Made by a program: the position numbers and the translations under genes
The notes under the pieces: generated by a model
Databases searched by the model: none
What the model was told of the DNA's origin: nothing
Seen by the model: only the letters and a program-made list of their open reading frames with translations
Shown here: positions 35,529 to 44,806 of the stretch, in pieces
Layout of the letters: the number at the start of each line of letters is the position of its first letter
Numbering within the stretch: position 1 is the stretch's first letter
Assembly (NCBI RefSeq): GCF_900637635.1
Contig: NZ_LR134383.1
Coordinates: 124,001 to 188,000 of the forward strand
Direction: 5' to 3'
Length of the DNA stretch: 64,000 nucleotides
DNA from: Legionella jordanis
GTDB taxonomy: Bacteria > Pseudomonadota > Gammaproteobacteria > Legionellales > Legionellaceae

Positions 35529-37064
35529 TCAATAAAAGTGAGGCTGAGAAAGATGAGCTTGGTTGTCCTGCCTGGCTATGCTATCCCCCTTGGGAAAGAA
35601 GTGATAGGAGTGCCCTGTCGACCCGGTTCTATTTCTGTTCACCATTGCAGCCCGAATAGGGCGCGTTTTTTTCGTCTGTACAGCAAGATGAGCTTCGATG
35701 ACCAAGATGGCTGCTTGATTATGGTGTTTTCGGGCAATTGTTAAAGGGTCTTCCTGATTTAAATTTCTGCTCTTCAGGCTTGCTCCCTTGGCCAGCAATA
35801 GACGAAATAATTCACGATTTTCTTTGCTTAATTTAGAGCGACAAGCCAGCATTAAGGGTGTCAATTGCTTGCAATTGACCGCATCCACCTCCACACCCGG
35901 CATATTTAATATTTCTTTGGCGATTTGATAATGTCCCTGGCGGCAAGCCAATGCCAAGGGTGTTTCCTTTTTTGCACCACAACGAAGGTTGATGTCAAGA
36001 TTGGGTGCTCTCAGTAAATGTCTCACAGCCTGCCATTGCTGATTGGCCATGGCATAGACGAAAGCTGCAGAGAACTGGAGCTCTGTAAGAAAGTTGGTTT
36101 TTTTACTAAGCCTGATGATTTCCCTTAGCGTTTCCTCTTCACCATTTTGAGCGGCAAGCACCAAAGCACTCAGGTTGCGATTATTTAAAATGGTCATATG
36201 TTGGTAAAGTACAGGATAACGGTTATGAAGCTGATGCAATCTGGTTGTCAGCTTTGAAGAAGAATCAGCACTGATGAAATCGATGTTAAAAACAATCTGC
36301 TCCTTTTCTTTAAAACTGAGGTATAACTGCTGGCAAAGCTCCTGATGGTTTAAAACAAGATAAGGTCTGTCCTGCCGTTGACCATAGAGATAGTTAATAT
36401 CAATAAATAGCCAATCTTTTTGCAGTTTTTTGAATCCCGTCGTATGTTCTTCACTGCTAATAAGCATCGCAATGTTATCTTCATTGTTTAGAAGTTCATG
36501 CAAATCTTCTATGAATCTAAGCAGCTTTAATGGTGAAGGAAATGAAAACACTTTACGAAATGCGCAAAAGACCTGTTTGTTTGCTGCTAATCTTGAGGCA
36601 ATCATGCTCAAAATTTGATTGATGCTCGTCTGAGTTAAATGAGAGGCGTAGATGTCTGGAAACCATCCAGGGGTCTGTGCCAGACATAAGGCATCAAGAA
36701 AACTGCCGATTTCAAGTAATTCATCTTCTTGTGGTCTGATGCGCTTTTTAAATTTTATTTTGTGGTTGATTTGCGAGAGTTTATGGGGCAAATCCTGCTT
36801 CTGATTTTTTATGATATTTAGCCTTTGGTAGAAAGCATCATCATAATCCAGTGCTGCATCTTGAGCCCATGTGAGGGTGAAACCGAAACAAACCCCATTG
36901 TCGCGAACGTAATGAAAGCGGCTGATGAGGTCTAGTAAATCATGGTGACTTAAAACTCGGTTAGACCGTGAAGCGTAGGCTCGTTGAAAAAAAGATTGCC
37001 GCAAGACCACCTGATACAGAATAATTACGGCCATACCAACAATAAGAATATAAAAGTAGTACAT
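35529..37064 (-). CDS. Cysteine protease fold with ankyrin repeats, effector candidate
   Basis: The ATG at 37064 (MYYFYILIVGMAVII) follows AAGGAG and AAGGGA; a frame from 37112 is longer but lacks this. The product has 511 residues. It has one membrane span at the N-terminus, then a C58/papain-like core: Cys59 in NGVCFGFTLTWAQ, His207 in EEHTTGF and Asp222 in WLFIDINYLYG. Ankyrin repeats (about 310-475) follow: NLSALVLAAQNGEEETLRE, ETPLALACRQGHYQIAKEIL and LTPLMLACRSK. The core resembles the gene at 1212 (GVCFGY/F). Ankyrin-protease effectors are known in Legionella. The substrate is unknown, and protease activity is inferred. Confidence 0.7.
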   Translation of the reverse strand: MYYFYILIVGMAVIILYQVVLRQSFFQRAYASRSNRVLSHHDLLDLISRFHYVRDNGVCFGFTLTWAQDAALDYDDAFYQRLNIIKNQKQDLPHKLSQINHKIKFKKRIRPQEDELLEIGSFLDALCLAQTPGWFPDIYASHLTQTSINQILSMIASRLAANKQVFCAFRKVFSFPSPLKLLRFIEDLHELLNNEDNIAMLISSEEHTTGFKKLQKDWLFIDINYLYGQRQDRPYLVLNHQELCQQLYLSFKEKEQIVFNIDFISADSSSKLTTRLHQLHNRYPVLYQHMTILNNRNLSALVLAAQNGEEETLREIIRLSKKTNFLTELQFSAAFVYAMANQQWQAVRHLLRAPNLDINLRCGAKKETPLALACRQGHYQIAKEILNMPGVEVDAVNCKQLTPLMLACRSKLSKENRELFRLLLAKGASLKSRNLNQEDPLTIARKHHNQAAILVIEAHLAVQTKKTRPIRAAMVNRNRTGSTGHSYHFFPKGDSIARQDNQAHLSQPHFY

Positions 37065-37291
37065 TCCCTTAGGCTCCTTGCAATCCATTAAAATCAAAAC
37101 ACATCTGGGCATGCCTGTAAAGCTTATAGGAATGGCTTTCCCACCAGCTGTGTAAAACCATCTGAACCATACAATTTATACAGCAACTTAGCTGCTGCGG
37201 GAGAAAATCCAAATAGCAAACCGTAGTGAGAGACAGGCAAACACGTTAGCCAACAAAATTTCAGAATGATAATATAACGAGCATTTAATTC

Positions 37292-40200
37292 ATGGGAATT
37301 ACTATGTTTCTTGCAAGAAGAGCAGCTGCCAGTCCAAACTTTAATTTCATTATTGATACACTGAACCAATATGCTTCATTGCCAGGCCTTAGTGACTGTG
37401 AAATTCGTTTGGCGCTAAACGAAGAGGAGCAAATTCGATTGCAAAATCACCTGGTCTTTTCTTCCCTTCAGTTTCAGTTTGCCCCTAATGCCGACAAGAA
37501 CCAGCCTGCTTTAATCCTCAAAAGCCTTAAACTGAATGCCAAAGAATATGGACTTACACTGGCAATTTTCCGTGACCAGCGGATAGAACAACAGGTGCTG
37601 ATTCCTAAAACATTAGAAACCGAGATCATTAATAATCCGGACGATCACTTTGGTTTGCCTGCTTTTTGTGAGGACAAAGAGCTCTTTATTTGCGTGGAAA
37701 AAAATCTTGGTGAGGATAGGAAACGTCAAATCATCAAGTATCTGGAAGGTCATAAGAACAGTCAGGCGATCCTTTTTGAAATCGATACAAATCAGCCAGG
37801 GCAAGCCTGGGAGCAACTGATTGCCCTTTCAACTGAAGCCAAAACAAGGAATTTCAATCGTCGCGGTATTTTTGTCGCAGTAGGGGGGGCGGCAATCCAA
37901 AATATGGTGGGTATGACCGCCAGAACATTTCGACGTGGGGCAAGTTGCATGTACTACCCACTGACCCAAGATGATCTTAAAGAAGCCTTTAAATTGAATC
38001 CTAAAATTCAATGGGATTCTAAAGCAAGAGCAATCCCTTTTTATCCTGCAACTTGGGTGATCATTGAGAAAAGCCTTGATGTTTCTTTAGGCGATAGCAA
38101 GCTTTGCGAACACTTGCCGCAGTCATTAACCGTAAAGGAGATCACAAAAGCCTTAGAACCCGATAATAATCAGATTGTTCAGGCTTGTCCTGAAAAACGC
38201 CTGTTGATAGTAATTGATAGGAAATTTTATGAATCCCATAAGGAGAAATTGGACGATTATTTCCGTCACAATCTTCTTCTACAGCAGAAAACATATCGAA
38301 TTCTGTTTCTTGAAGGTGGGGATGAAAACAAAAATCAGTTCATTCTCAAAAAAATTATGGACGAGGCCTTCACCGTGGGTGTGGATAATCGCCAAGGCGC
38401 TATCCTTGCTTTTGGTGGTGGCGTTGTTTTAGATGCAGTCGGCGCGGCTGCAGCTTTGGTCGATACCGACTACATTAGAGTGCCAACCACCTTACTGGCC
38501 GTTATTGATGCTGCGGTAGGGATTAAAACTGGGATTAACTTAAACGGCAAAAATGATTTTGGTGCTTTTTATAAACCACGCGCTGTGGTTTACGATCAAG
38601 AATTCCTTAAAACCGAAGCATTAAGAAACATTCAGAGCGGTTTGGCAGAAATGATAAAGATCTTTATCGTAACTGATTCCAGCTCTTTTTATCGCTTGGA
38701 GAAGCATTTTAAACAGTTTCTCACAAAGGATTTCAACGAGAATACCTCAGTGCTGATGAGCGCTGCCATTTATTGCATGCTCCATCAATTGCAACCCAAC
38801 ATTTATGAAGATCGAACTTTAGAAAGATTGGCTGATTTTGGCCATGAAATTGGGCATATCTTCGAATATTTGTCTGAATATCGCCTGCTTCATGGAGAAG
38901 CGGTTTCCCTCGGAATGGCTGTGGCTTCGACAATAGCTTACCACCGACAATTACTGGCTAAGGCAGAGCTTGATAACATATTAAGGTTGTTGCATGCCAT
39001 TGGTTTGCCCATAGCAGATGAATTATATGGGCAAAATCATCTTGGGCACATTGCTGAAAAAATGAGGGATGCTAAAGCCAATAAAGGAGGCGATTCCGCG
39101 GTTGTAGCTCCGGTTAAAGTGGGTCAGGGCAGTTTTATTCGTGACATCAGCCTGGAAGAACTCGAGAGAGCGTTCTCCTATCTGGTTGATGAAAAAGAGC
39201 AGTTGGATAAAGACAAATGGCAAGAGCAGGGCCAACAGTTTATAGTCGATGAATTCAGGCCAACTGAAGCACAAGCTTCAATAGTTTTCGACGTTGGAGG
39301 CACGAATTTACGCTGCGGTGTTTATTTGTCAAATGGCACCTTGGTGTATGAAACGAGAAATCCTACGCCCTCCATAAAATCAATGCCTGAAGCTTCACTT
39401 AAGGAAATTCAACGGTCATTAATTGGCGCTATCAAACAATATGTGCGGCAAGCTCAAGAGAAATTTCCCGAAGAGGACTTGCAACAAGTAATTATTTCTT
39501 TTGCAGGCACACTAAAGAAAGGCGTGGTGCTAAAATCAGCCTCCCTTTGGGGGGAAGCTTCCAATGTGCCCTTGCAGGATATGTTGGAGTCAGCCATGCC
39601 CAATTTAAAGTTTACTTTAATCAATGACGTAATAGCCGCCGCATGGCGTTATGGCACTGACCCCTATTATTCGCAACTGAATAGCATTTGTATCTTCACT
39701 CTAAGCACAGGCATTGGCGCCGCTTATTTCTCAATTGGTGAACAAAATCAGGATAAGGAAGTCATCTCCATCGGCCATAAGAAAAAATTCAATGAAGAAA
39801 ACAGTTTGCAATGCGATTGTGGCGAATATGGGCATTTGGAACCTTATGTGTCTGGACGAGGAGCCCTGCACCAGATCATCCGCATGGCAATTGATGCCAC
39901 CCAATCTTCACAACGTGCTGCTTTTCAACAGTCTTTTTTATTTTACCCGGCAAAGCAAAAATTACTGTCTTTATCTCCATCAAAGATAGAGGCCATTCTA
40001 AAAGATCCCTACATCAAAAAAATTCTAGACGAAAAAGGAATCCCCATTGCCCCCATTGATGAAATGAGTTCATACTTTATCCAAGGTAAAACGGAGTGCT
40101 CTTCCGATCCTGAACTCATTGAGGCATTGGCTTGTGCCGTCGTGATGGATAACCAATTGCTTTGTGCAGCCATTAATAAAAAAGATCCCTTTGTTGAGCC

Positions 40201-43057
40201 GTTGTTTCAGCAGATTGTTGAACAAATTGGCGAGGAAATCCTGCAAATCGCAAGAGGGGGAACCGATCGCATTATTTTAATGGGAGGCTTTGCCAGGGCC
40301 ATTAAAGAGCGGCTGGAAACGGCGTTATTAACTGTTTGCTTGAACAATAAAATTCCTGCTAAACGGGTGCATTCGCTTTTTAGTTGGGCTTTAGACGACG
40401 ATAACGATGGAATTTTGGGGGCGGCCTATTACGGTGATCAACCGCGGCGCTTATGGAGTCTTTTTAATCGGATTATTGCTGACAAGGCCAGATTAGCTCA
40501 GGACAAAGCCTCTGCTTTGCACGAGAAAATATTAAGAAAAGCTTTTCTTTGTGCTTATCATTTCCACAGTCACCGGCCCAAACAGGCAAGTTTTAAATAC
40601 CGGCCTGACGAACCTTCCCGTTATTTCATTTGGCATCCGCTGGAGCTTGCAGGGCAGGTTGTTCGTCAGTTATCTCCAGATGATAGCGAATTGATTGTAG
40701 CGGCTTTCCTGCATGATTTGCTTGAATACACCGAGATGGAAGCAACAAAATTGCAGGAGAGTTTTGGTCTTAAGGTTTTAAACATCGCCTGTGATCTTTC
40801 TCAGCGTCGAGAGTTGCTCTCGATGTCGCTGGCAGATTTAGACAAGCATGGCTTTAACAGCACAATCATTGCCAAGTATTTGGGTTGGGATTTAAGCCTT
40901 CCTCTGGCAGACGAGCAAGTTAAAGCCATAGCAAACATCGCCACCAAAATTGAACACTACTCACGCTTGCTCGATAATCCCCTGGATGTTCGCAGTCAAG
41001 TCCTGAAAATTTTGGATAACATCAATAACTATTCCTCAATCGATAGGCTAAGCAGCAGTGAGCTGAAATACAGAACGGACGTGGAATTGCTGCTCTTTAA
41101 AATTTATCTTGATAAATTATCCGTTCCCAGGGCTATCCGTGCAGATGCTTATAGCTACATCAATAAATTGCTGCTTACTTTCGGCCATGCTGATTTAAAT
41201 TCTGAGGCAAGTAAAAAGAAGCAAGCCTTAATCGAAAGGGACTTATTGCAACCGGCTCGTCGAAAAACGATGGCAGTTTCTATAACAGACAGTTCCTATT
41301 TATACGAAAATTCCCTCTCAAAGGCTTGTGAGCAACTTTCTTGCGCAAAGCAACAAAATTTTGCCCGTGCTTTGAAACGCTTGACGGATTTAAATACGCT
41401 TCCAATCAGCAAAAATCAATTTCTACAAAAATTAAAAGGAGCATTTCAGGCTCAAAGCGAAGAAGCAGAGAGCCAAAATACCAAAGAGGGCAGGCTGTTT
41501 GAAATCGCTTCCCGGCTGTTTAGTCAGCTTAAGGAACACTACTCCTTGCCAGGGCATTATGGCCGATTTTCTTCAAATCTTTCCTCAGCGCAGTTGCTTT
41601 CCTGTGGCCAAACGATTGTTTATTGTCCGAAAGGAAAAAATCTCAGTGTTTTGCCTGGACAAAAATATAAGGATCCGGATACTGGAAGGATTAATCCTCT
41701 AGTTACTGCCATGAGTGGAAGCAAGGAGTTTTGGCTTGAGTTTTTAGAAGAGCAGGAACTTGATGTGGAAAGTCAAAATTTTTATAGTGAAAATCAGACT
41801 GAAATTGATAAATTCCTGCAAGATAAACAATTCCTTTCTTATGCGTCTCTATTTTATACCTCTGATCGGGTGGTTCCTTTCAAGATAAAGTTGCCAAACG
41901 GTAGGGTGCAAGAGCTTTGTCTATTTGAAAGCAACGCCTCTCAAATCGTGGGTGGGCAATTCATGTTTGTCGCGCCAAGCAGTATGCCAGAGCTGCAAAC
42001 GGAACAATTGGTTCGAGAAATCACTTCAATCAGTAAGGCTCTAGATCATTATTTGCTTACGGGCCATTACTCGCGCGCGTTTGAAATCCTTCAGGCGAAA
42101 CATCGCAATCTGGTACGAAGTTTAAATCCAGTGAAATGCCTGCAGCGACGAGGCTCAACCTCTCTGTTATCGACAACCCCTTCCTTTTTTACAGAAAAAA
42201 ACGATGCTCCAAAATCCCCGCAACCTGTCTCGAGCAATGATTTGTTTCCAAAAAGCCAGGCGAAAATGGTATTTCGAAATCTTCCTATTCGCAAAAAAGC
42301 GGCCTTCCCTATGAAAAAAAATGAGCATGCTGAATATCTGTTGATGGTTGCAACAGCACTTGAAGCCAATTACGCCTTGTTTCAAAATTCCTCAGACACG
42401 GCTTCAATTCCTGAGCATTATCATTTCTATGCGGTTAATAAAAATAAATTCCTTTTTGATGGGGAAAAGGTTCAAAGCATTCCCTTGTTTCAGGCGAAAA
42501 AGGCCTATGGGCTTTATCAATCGGACAAATTCATGCTTGAACGGGTTGAATGGCAAGGGGCTTGTTATCGCCTGACTGTCCATTTGCAAGAGCATTTAAT
42601 TGACTATGGCCCTGCTGTGGATTGTCTGCAAATGATAGAGGGGATTGCCAATGAGCTCATTTCTGATGAGGTTAGTGAATCCTGCCAACTCACTTTCGTT
42701 GCCAATCGGCAGAATCATTGTGTTGATCTGTATATTGGAATTCGCAAACATTTTAGAACTTATCCCTTGGAAAATTCTTTGGCCAAGCAGAATGATCTTC
42801 AGTATCCATTTAACGGCGCTTTAGAGTTTGCAGGCATCAATACGATGAAAGATGAAAATGAATTTAAAAAATACCAGGCTTTTTATCAAAAGCATGTTCT
42901 GGAACAAGGAGAGGCAATGGCGAAAAAAATGCTTGTTGAGATTCAAAATGAATCTTTAAGATTGTCGAAACCAGAGACTCAACTTTTGACCGAGTTTGAA
43001 ACTCGTCTTAAGCAAGGGTTAGCTCAACAAGCAGAAACAACTTTTTCATGCAGTTAA
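37292..43057 (+). CDS. Cyclase-ROK kinase-HD multidomain protein
   Basis: The protein has 1921 residues. (1) About 1-240: a partial dehydroquinate-synthase-like half (GIFVAVGGAAIQNMVG). (2) About 300-640: a full sugar-phosphate cyclase with NAD-binding ILAFGGGVVLDAVG, RVPTTLLAVIDAAVGIKTG, NGKNDFGAFYKP, and three metal ligands (Glu in GLAEMIK, His in FGHEIGH, His in LLHGEAVSLGM). (3) About 660-1060: a ROK sugar kinase (FDVGGTNLRCG, TLSTGIG, zinc motif CDCGEYGHLE with the last Cys replaced by His). (4) About 1085-1240: a RelA/SpoT-like HD domain (HPLELAG, AFLHDLLEYTE). (5) About 1380-1921: unknown. The GIKTG variant and a cyclase followed by a ROK kinase resemble C7-cyclitol (valiolone) pathways. 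It is a single gene ended by a terminator. Confidence 0.8.
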   Translation: MGITMFLARRAAASPNFNFIIDTLNQYASLPGLSDCEIRLALNEEEQIRLQNHLVFSSLQFQFAPNADKNQPALILKSLKLNAKEYGLTLAIFRDQRIEQQVLIPKTLETEIINNPDDHFGLPAFCEDKELFICVEKNLGEDRKRQIIKYLEGHKNSQAILFEIDTNQPGQAWEQLIALSTEAKTRNFNRRGIFVAVGGAAIQNMVGMTARTFRRGASCMYYPLTQDDLKEAFKLNPKIQWDSKARAIPFYPATWVIIEKSLDVSLGDSKLCEHLPQSLTVKEITKALEPDNNQIVQACPEKRLLIVIDRKFYESHKEKLDDYFRHNLLLQQKTYRILFLEGGDENKNQFILKKIMDEAFTVGVDNRQGAILAFGGGVVLDAVGAAAALVDTDYIRVPTTLLAVIDAAVGIKTGINLNGKNDFGAFYKPRAVVYDQEFLKTEALRNIQSGLAEMIKIFIVTDSSSFYRLEKHFKQFLTKDFNENTSVLMSAAIYCMLHQLQPNIYEDRTLERLADFGHEIGHIFEYLSEYRLLHGEAVSLGMAVASTIAYHRQLLAKAELDNILRLLHAIGLPIADELYGQNHLGHIAEKMRDAKANKGGDSAVVAPVKVGQGSFIRDISLEELERAFSYLVDEKEQLDKDKWQEQGQQFIVDEFRPTEAQASIVFDVGGTNLRCGVYLSNGTLVYETRNPTPSIKSMPEASLKEIQRSLIGAIKQYVRQAQEKFPEEDLQQVIISFAGTLKKGVVLKSASLWGEASNVPLQDMLESAMPNLKFTLINDVIAAAWRYGTDPYYSQLNSICIFTLSTGIGAAYFSIGEQNQDKEVISIGHKKKFNEENSLQCDCGEYGHLEPYVSGRGALHQIIRMAIDATQSSQRAAFQQSFLFYPAKQKLLSLSPSKIEAILKDPYIKKILDEKGIPIAPIDEMSSYFIQGKTECSSDPELIEALACAVVMDNQLLCAAINKKDPFVEPLFQQIVEQIGEEILQIARGGTDRIILMGGFARAIKERLETALLTVCLNNKIPAKRVHSLFSWALDDDNDGILGAAYYGDQPRRLWSLFNRIIADKARLAQDKASALHEKILRKAFLCAYHFHSHRPKQASFKYRPDEPSRYFIWHPLELAGQVVRQLSPDDSELIVAAFLHDLLEYTEMEATKLQESFGLKVLNIACDLSQRRELLSMSLADLDKHGFNSTIIAKYLGWDLSLPLADEQVKAIANIATKIEHYSRLLDNPLDVRSQVLKILDNINNYSSIDRLSSSELKYRTDVELLLFKIYLDKLSVPRAIRADAYSYINKLLLTFGHADLNSEASKKKQALIERDLLQPARRKTMAVSITDSSYLYENSLSKACEQLSCAKQQNFARALKRLTDLNTLPISKNQFLQKLKGAFQAQSEEAESQNTKEGRLFEIASRLFSQLKEHYSLPGHYGRFSSNLSSAQLLSCGQTIVYCPKGKNLSVLPGQKYKDPDTGRINPLVTAMSGSKEFWLEFLEEQELDVESQNFYSENQTEIDKFLQDKQFLSYASLFYTSDRVVPFKIKLPNGRVQELCLFESNASQIVGGQFMFVAPSSMPELQTEQLVREITSISKALDHYLLTGHYSRAFEILQAKHRNLVRSLNPVKCLQRRGSTSLLSTTPSFFTEKNDAPKSPQPVSSNDLFPKSQAKMVFRNLPIRKKAAFPMKKNEHAEYLLMVATALEANYALFQNSSDTASIPEHYHFYAVNKNKFLFDGEKVQSIPLFQAKKAYGLYQSDKFMLERVEWQGACYRLTVHLQEHLIDYGPAVDCLQMIEGIANELISDEVSESCQLTFVANRQNHCVDLYIGIRKHFRTYPLENSLAKQNDLQYPFNGALEFAGINTMKDENEFKKYQAFYQKHVLEQGEAMAKKMLVEIQNESLRLSKPETQLLTEFETRLKQGLAQQAETTFSCS

Positions 43058-43063
43058 ATGTTC

Positions 43064-43103
43064 AAACATGCCCAAGGAGCTATCGCTCTTCGGCATGTTT
43101 TTT
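43064..43103 (+). terminator. Rho-independent terminator after the cyclase-kinase gene
   Basis: AAACATGCC pairs with GGCATGTTT, with an inner GAGC/GCTC stem, and the hairpin ends in a T6 run. It starts seven bases after the stop codon. Confidence 0.85.
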
Positions 43104-43149
43104 GCCAGCAATTCATTAAAGACGGTCACATTGGCGGGGAAATTAAACT

Positions 43150-44319
43150 ATGGCAGAGGAAATCATCAGCAAATCCTGGGGGAGCCGCATAAAGGATGCA
43201 TTTATGGGCATTCTCTTTGGTATTCTTCTGATCATTGCCGGCATTATTCTCACTTTCTGGAATGAAGGCCATGGTTTGCACACCGCCCAGTCATTAGTTG
43301 AAGCGAAACAACAGCTGATTTCAGTCCCGACCTCACCGATTGATCCCAAAAATAACTTAAAAGTCGTTTATTTTAGCGGCTTCGCCAACACTAAGGATAT
43401 ACTCAGAGATACTCTACTGGGGGTTTCTGAAAATGCAATTTCCTTGCAACGAAAAGTTCTGATGTACCAGTGGAAGGAAAATAAAGAGACCAAAACGGAA
43501 TCTCAATTGGGTGGCTCTGAAAAGCAAGTTACGACTTATTCCTATCAAAAAGTCTGGTCCAGCCGCTTGATTGACAGCAGTCAATTTAAACAACAGCCAG
43601 GTCATGAAAACCCTGCTGCCTTGCCTGTTGAATCCGAACAGCAATATGCGCAAACCGTAAAGGTAGGCGACTTTTTACTGCCCGAAGTATTGATAAGGGA
43701 AATCAGTGAGGCAAAAGCCGTCGATTTAAGTAAGATCAATATTAATAATTTGCAAAGCCGCTTGAATAAGCCCATAAAACTTATCAATAATCAGCTTTAT
43801 GCAGGCCAGGATTATCAAAACCCGCAGGTGGGTGATGTACGCATTTCGCTTCTGGTCATCCCAGCGCAAACGGTTAGCATCATCGCCCAACAAACGGGTA
43901 ACAGTTTGCAGGCTTATATGGCCAAAGCCGGCCAATCTGTTCTTCTGCTTGCTTCAGGACAACAGTCCTCGGATCAAATGATTGAGAATGCTTTAACGGA
44001 AAATCGCATCATCACCTGGATTTTGCGAGGGGCTTCCTTAGCGATGATGATTTTGGGATTTTCCCTCATTCTAAAGCCAATTGTTGTCTTGGCTGATGTT
44101 TTGCCAATATTGGGCAGCATTGCCGGTTTTGGTACGGGTGTAGTGGCCTTTCTCTGTGGATTCAGTCTGTGGGTTTTAATCACGGCCATTGCCTGGTTTG
44201 CCATTCGGCCTTTATGGTCATTGGGTTTGTTGTTAGTTGCTGCGATAATCATATATTTTGTTTATCAGCGGCGAAAAACTAAACCAATCGCTCCTGTACA
44301 ACCCATCAGGAAGGATTAG
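43150..44319 (+). CDS. TMEM43 family membrane protein
   Basis: The protein has 389 residues. An N-terminal membrane span (MGILFGILLIIAGIILTFWNEG) and three C-terminal spans (about 288-375) enclose a soluble domain in the periplasm. FWNEGH, VYFSG and LLPEV match the TMEM43/LUMA family. The human homologue is an inner-nuclear-membrane protein, and the bacterial function is unknown. It is followed after 22 bases by the DUF3592 gene, which forms a two-gene unit with it. Confidence 0.85.
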   Translation: MAEEIISKSWGSRIKDAFMGILFGILLIIAGIILTFWNEGHGLHTAQSLVEAKQQLISVPTSPIDPKNNLKVVYFSGFANTKDILRDTLLGVSENAISLQRKVLMYQWKENKETKTESQLGGSEKQVTTYSYQKVWSSRLIDSSQFKQQPGHENPAALPVESEQQYAQTVKVGDFLLPEVLIREISEAKAVDLSKININNLQSRLNKPIKLINNQLYAGQDYQNPQVGDVRISLLVIPAQTVSIIAQQTGNSLQAYMAKAGQSVLLLASGQQSSDQMIENALTENRIITWILRGASLAMMILGFSLILKPIVVLADVLPILGSIAGFGTGVVAFLCGFSLWVLITAIAWFAIRPLWSLGLLLVAAIIIYFVYQRRKTKPIAPVQPIRKD

Positions 44320-44341
44320 GTAAATTTAATTAAGGACAGCA

Positions 44342-44806
44342 GTGAACTATTGGACATCCTGGCGTTGGTTAATTGACTTCATTTGGCTCTTTTTTTTAAT
44401 GGCCTTATTGCGTTATTTCTGGCGAGATCGACAACAATTAAAAAAAACCAAAAACTGGCATGCCACCAAAGGGCGTATTACTCAATTTTTATGGACACAG
44501 GAAGGGCATCGGCTTTGGCCAAAAATTCAATACAGTTATCGTGTCTATGAGCAGGATTATCAGGGTGAACATCTTTTTTTAGACAGTTCACACAACAGTC
44601 CAAATAGCAAATACGCGCGTCATTTAGCTTACCGTGCGGCCATGGCTTATGAAAAAGATGAGGAAGTGGATGTGTTTTACAACCCGGACAATCCCAATGA
44701 GGCGGTGCTCGATACGACCATGCCTCGCAAGCTTAATCTCATTATAGTTTTATTGACTTTCCTTATTTTACTTCACTTGTTGATTGTTTTTTATCGTTTG
44801 CTTTAG
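44342..44806 (+). CDS. DUF3592 membrane protein
   Basis: The protein has 154 residues and starts with GTG, with AAGGA five bases before it. Membrane spans lie near residues 10-25 and 132-150, with a beta-rich domain between them (WHATKGRI, YSYRVYEQDYQGEHLF, VDVFYNPDNPNEAVLD). The YNPxNPxxA motif is diagnostic of DUF3592. Function is unknown. The 3' end overlaps the opposite-strand IcmL-like gene by 44 bases. Confidence 0.85.
   Translation: MNYWTSWRWLIDFIWLFFLMALLRYFWRDRQQLKKTKNWHATKGRITQFLWTQEGHRLWPKIQYSYRVYEQDYQGEHLFLDSSHNSPNSKYARHLAYRAAMAYEKDEEVDVFYNPDNPNEAVLDTTMPRKLNLIIVLLTFLILLHLLIVFYRLL

Noticed and set aside
37124-37369. 81-codon minus-strand open frame
   Set aside because: It overlaps the start of the 1921-residue protein, and its composition is not protein-like.
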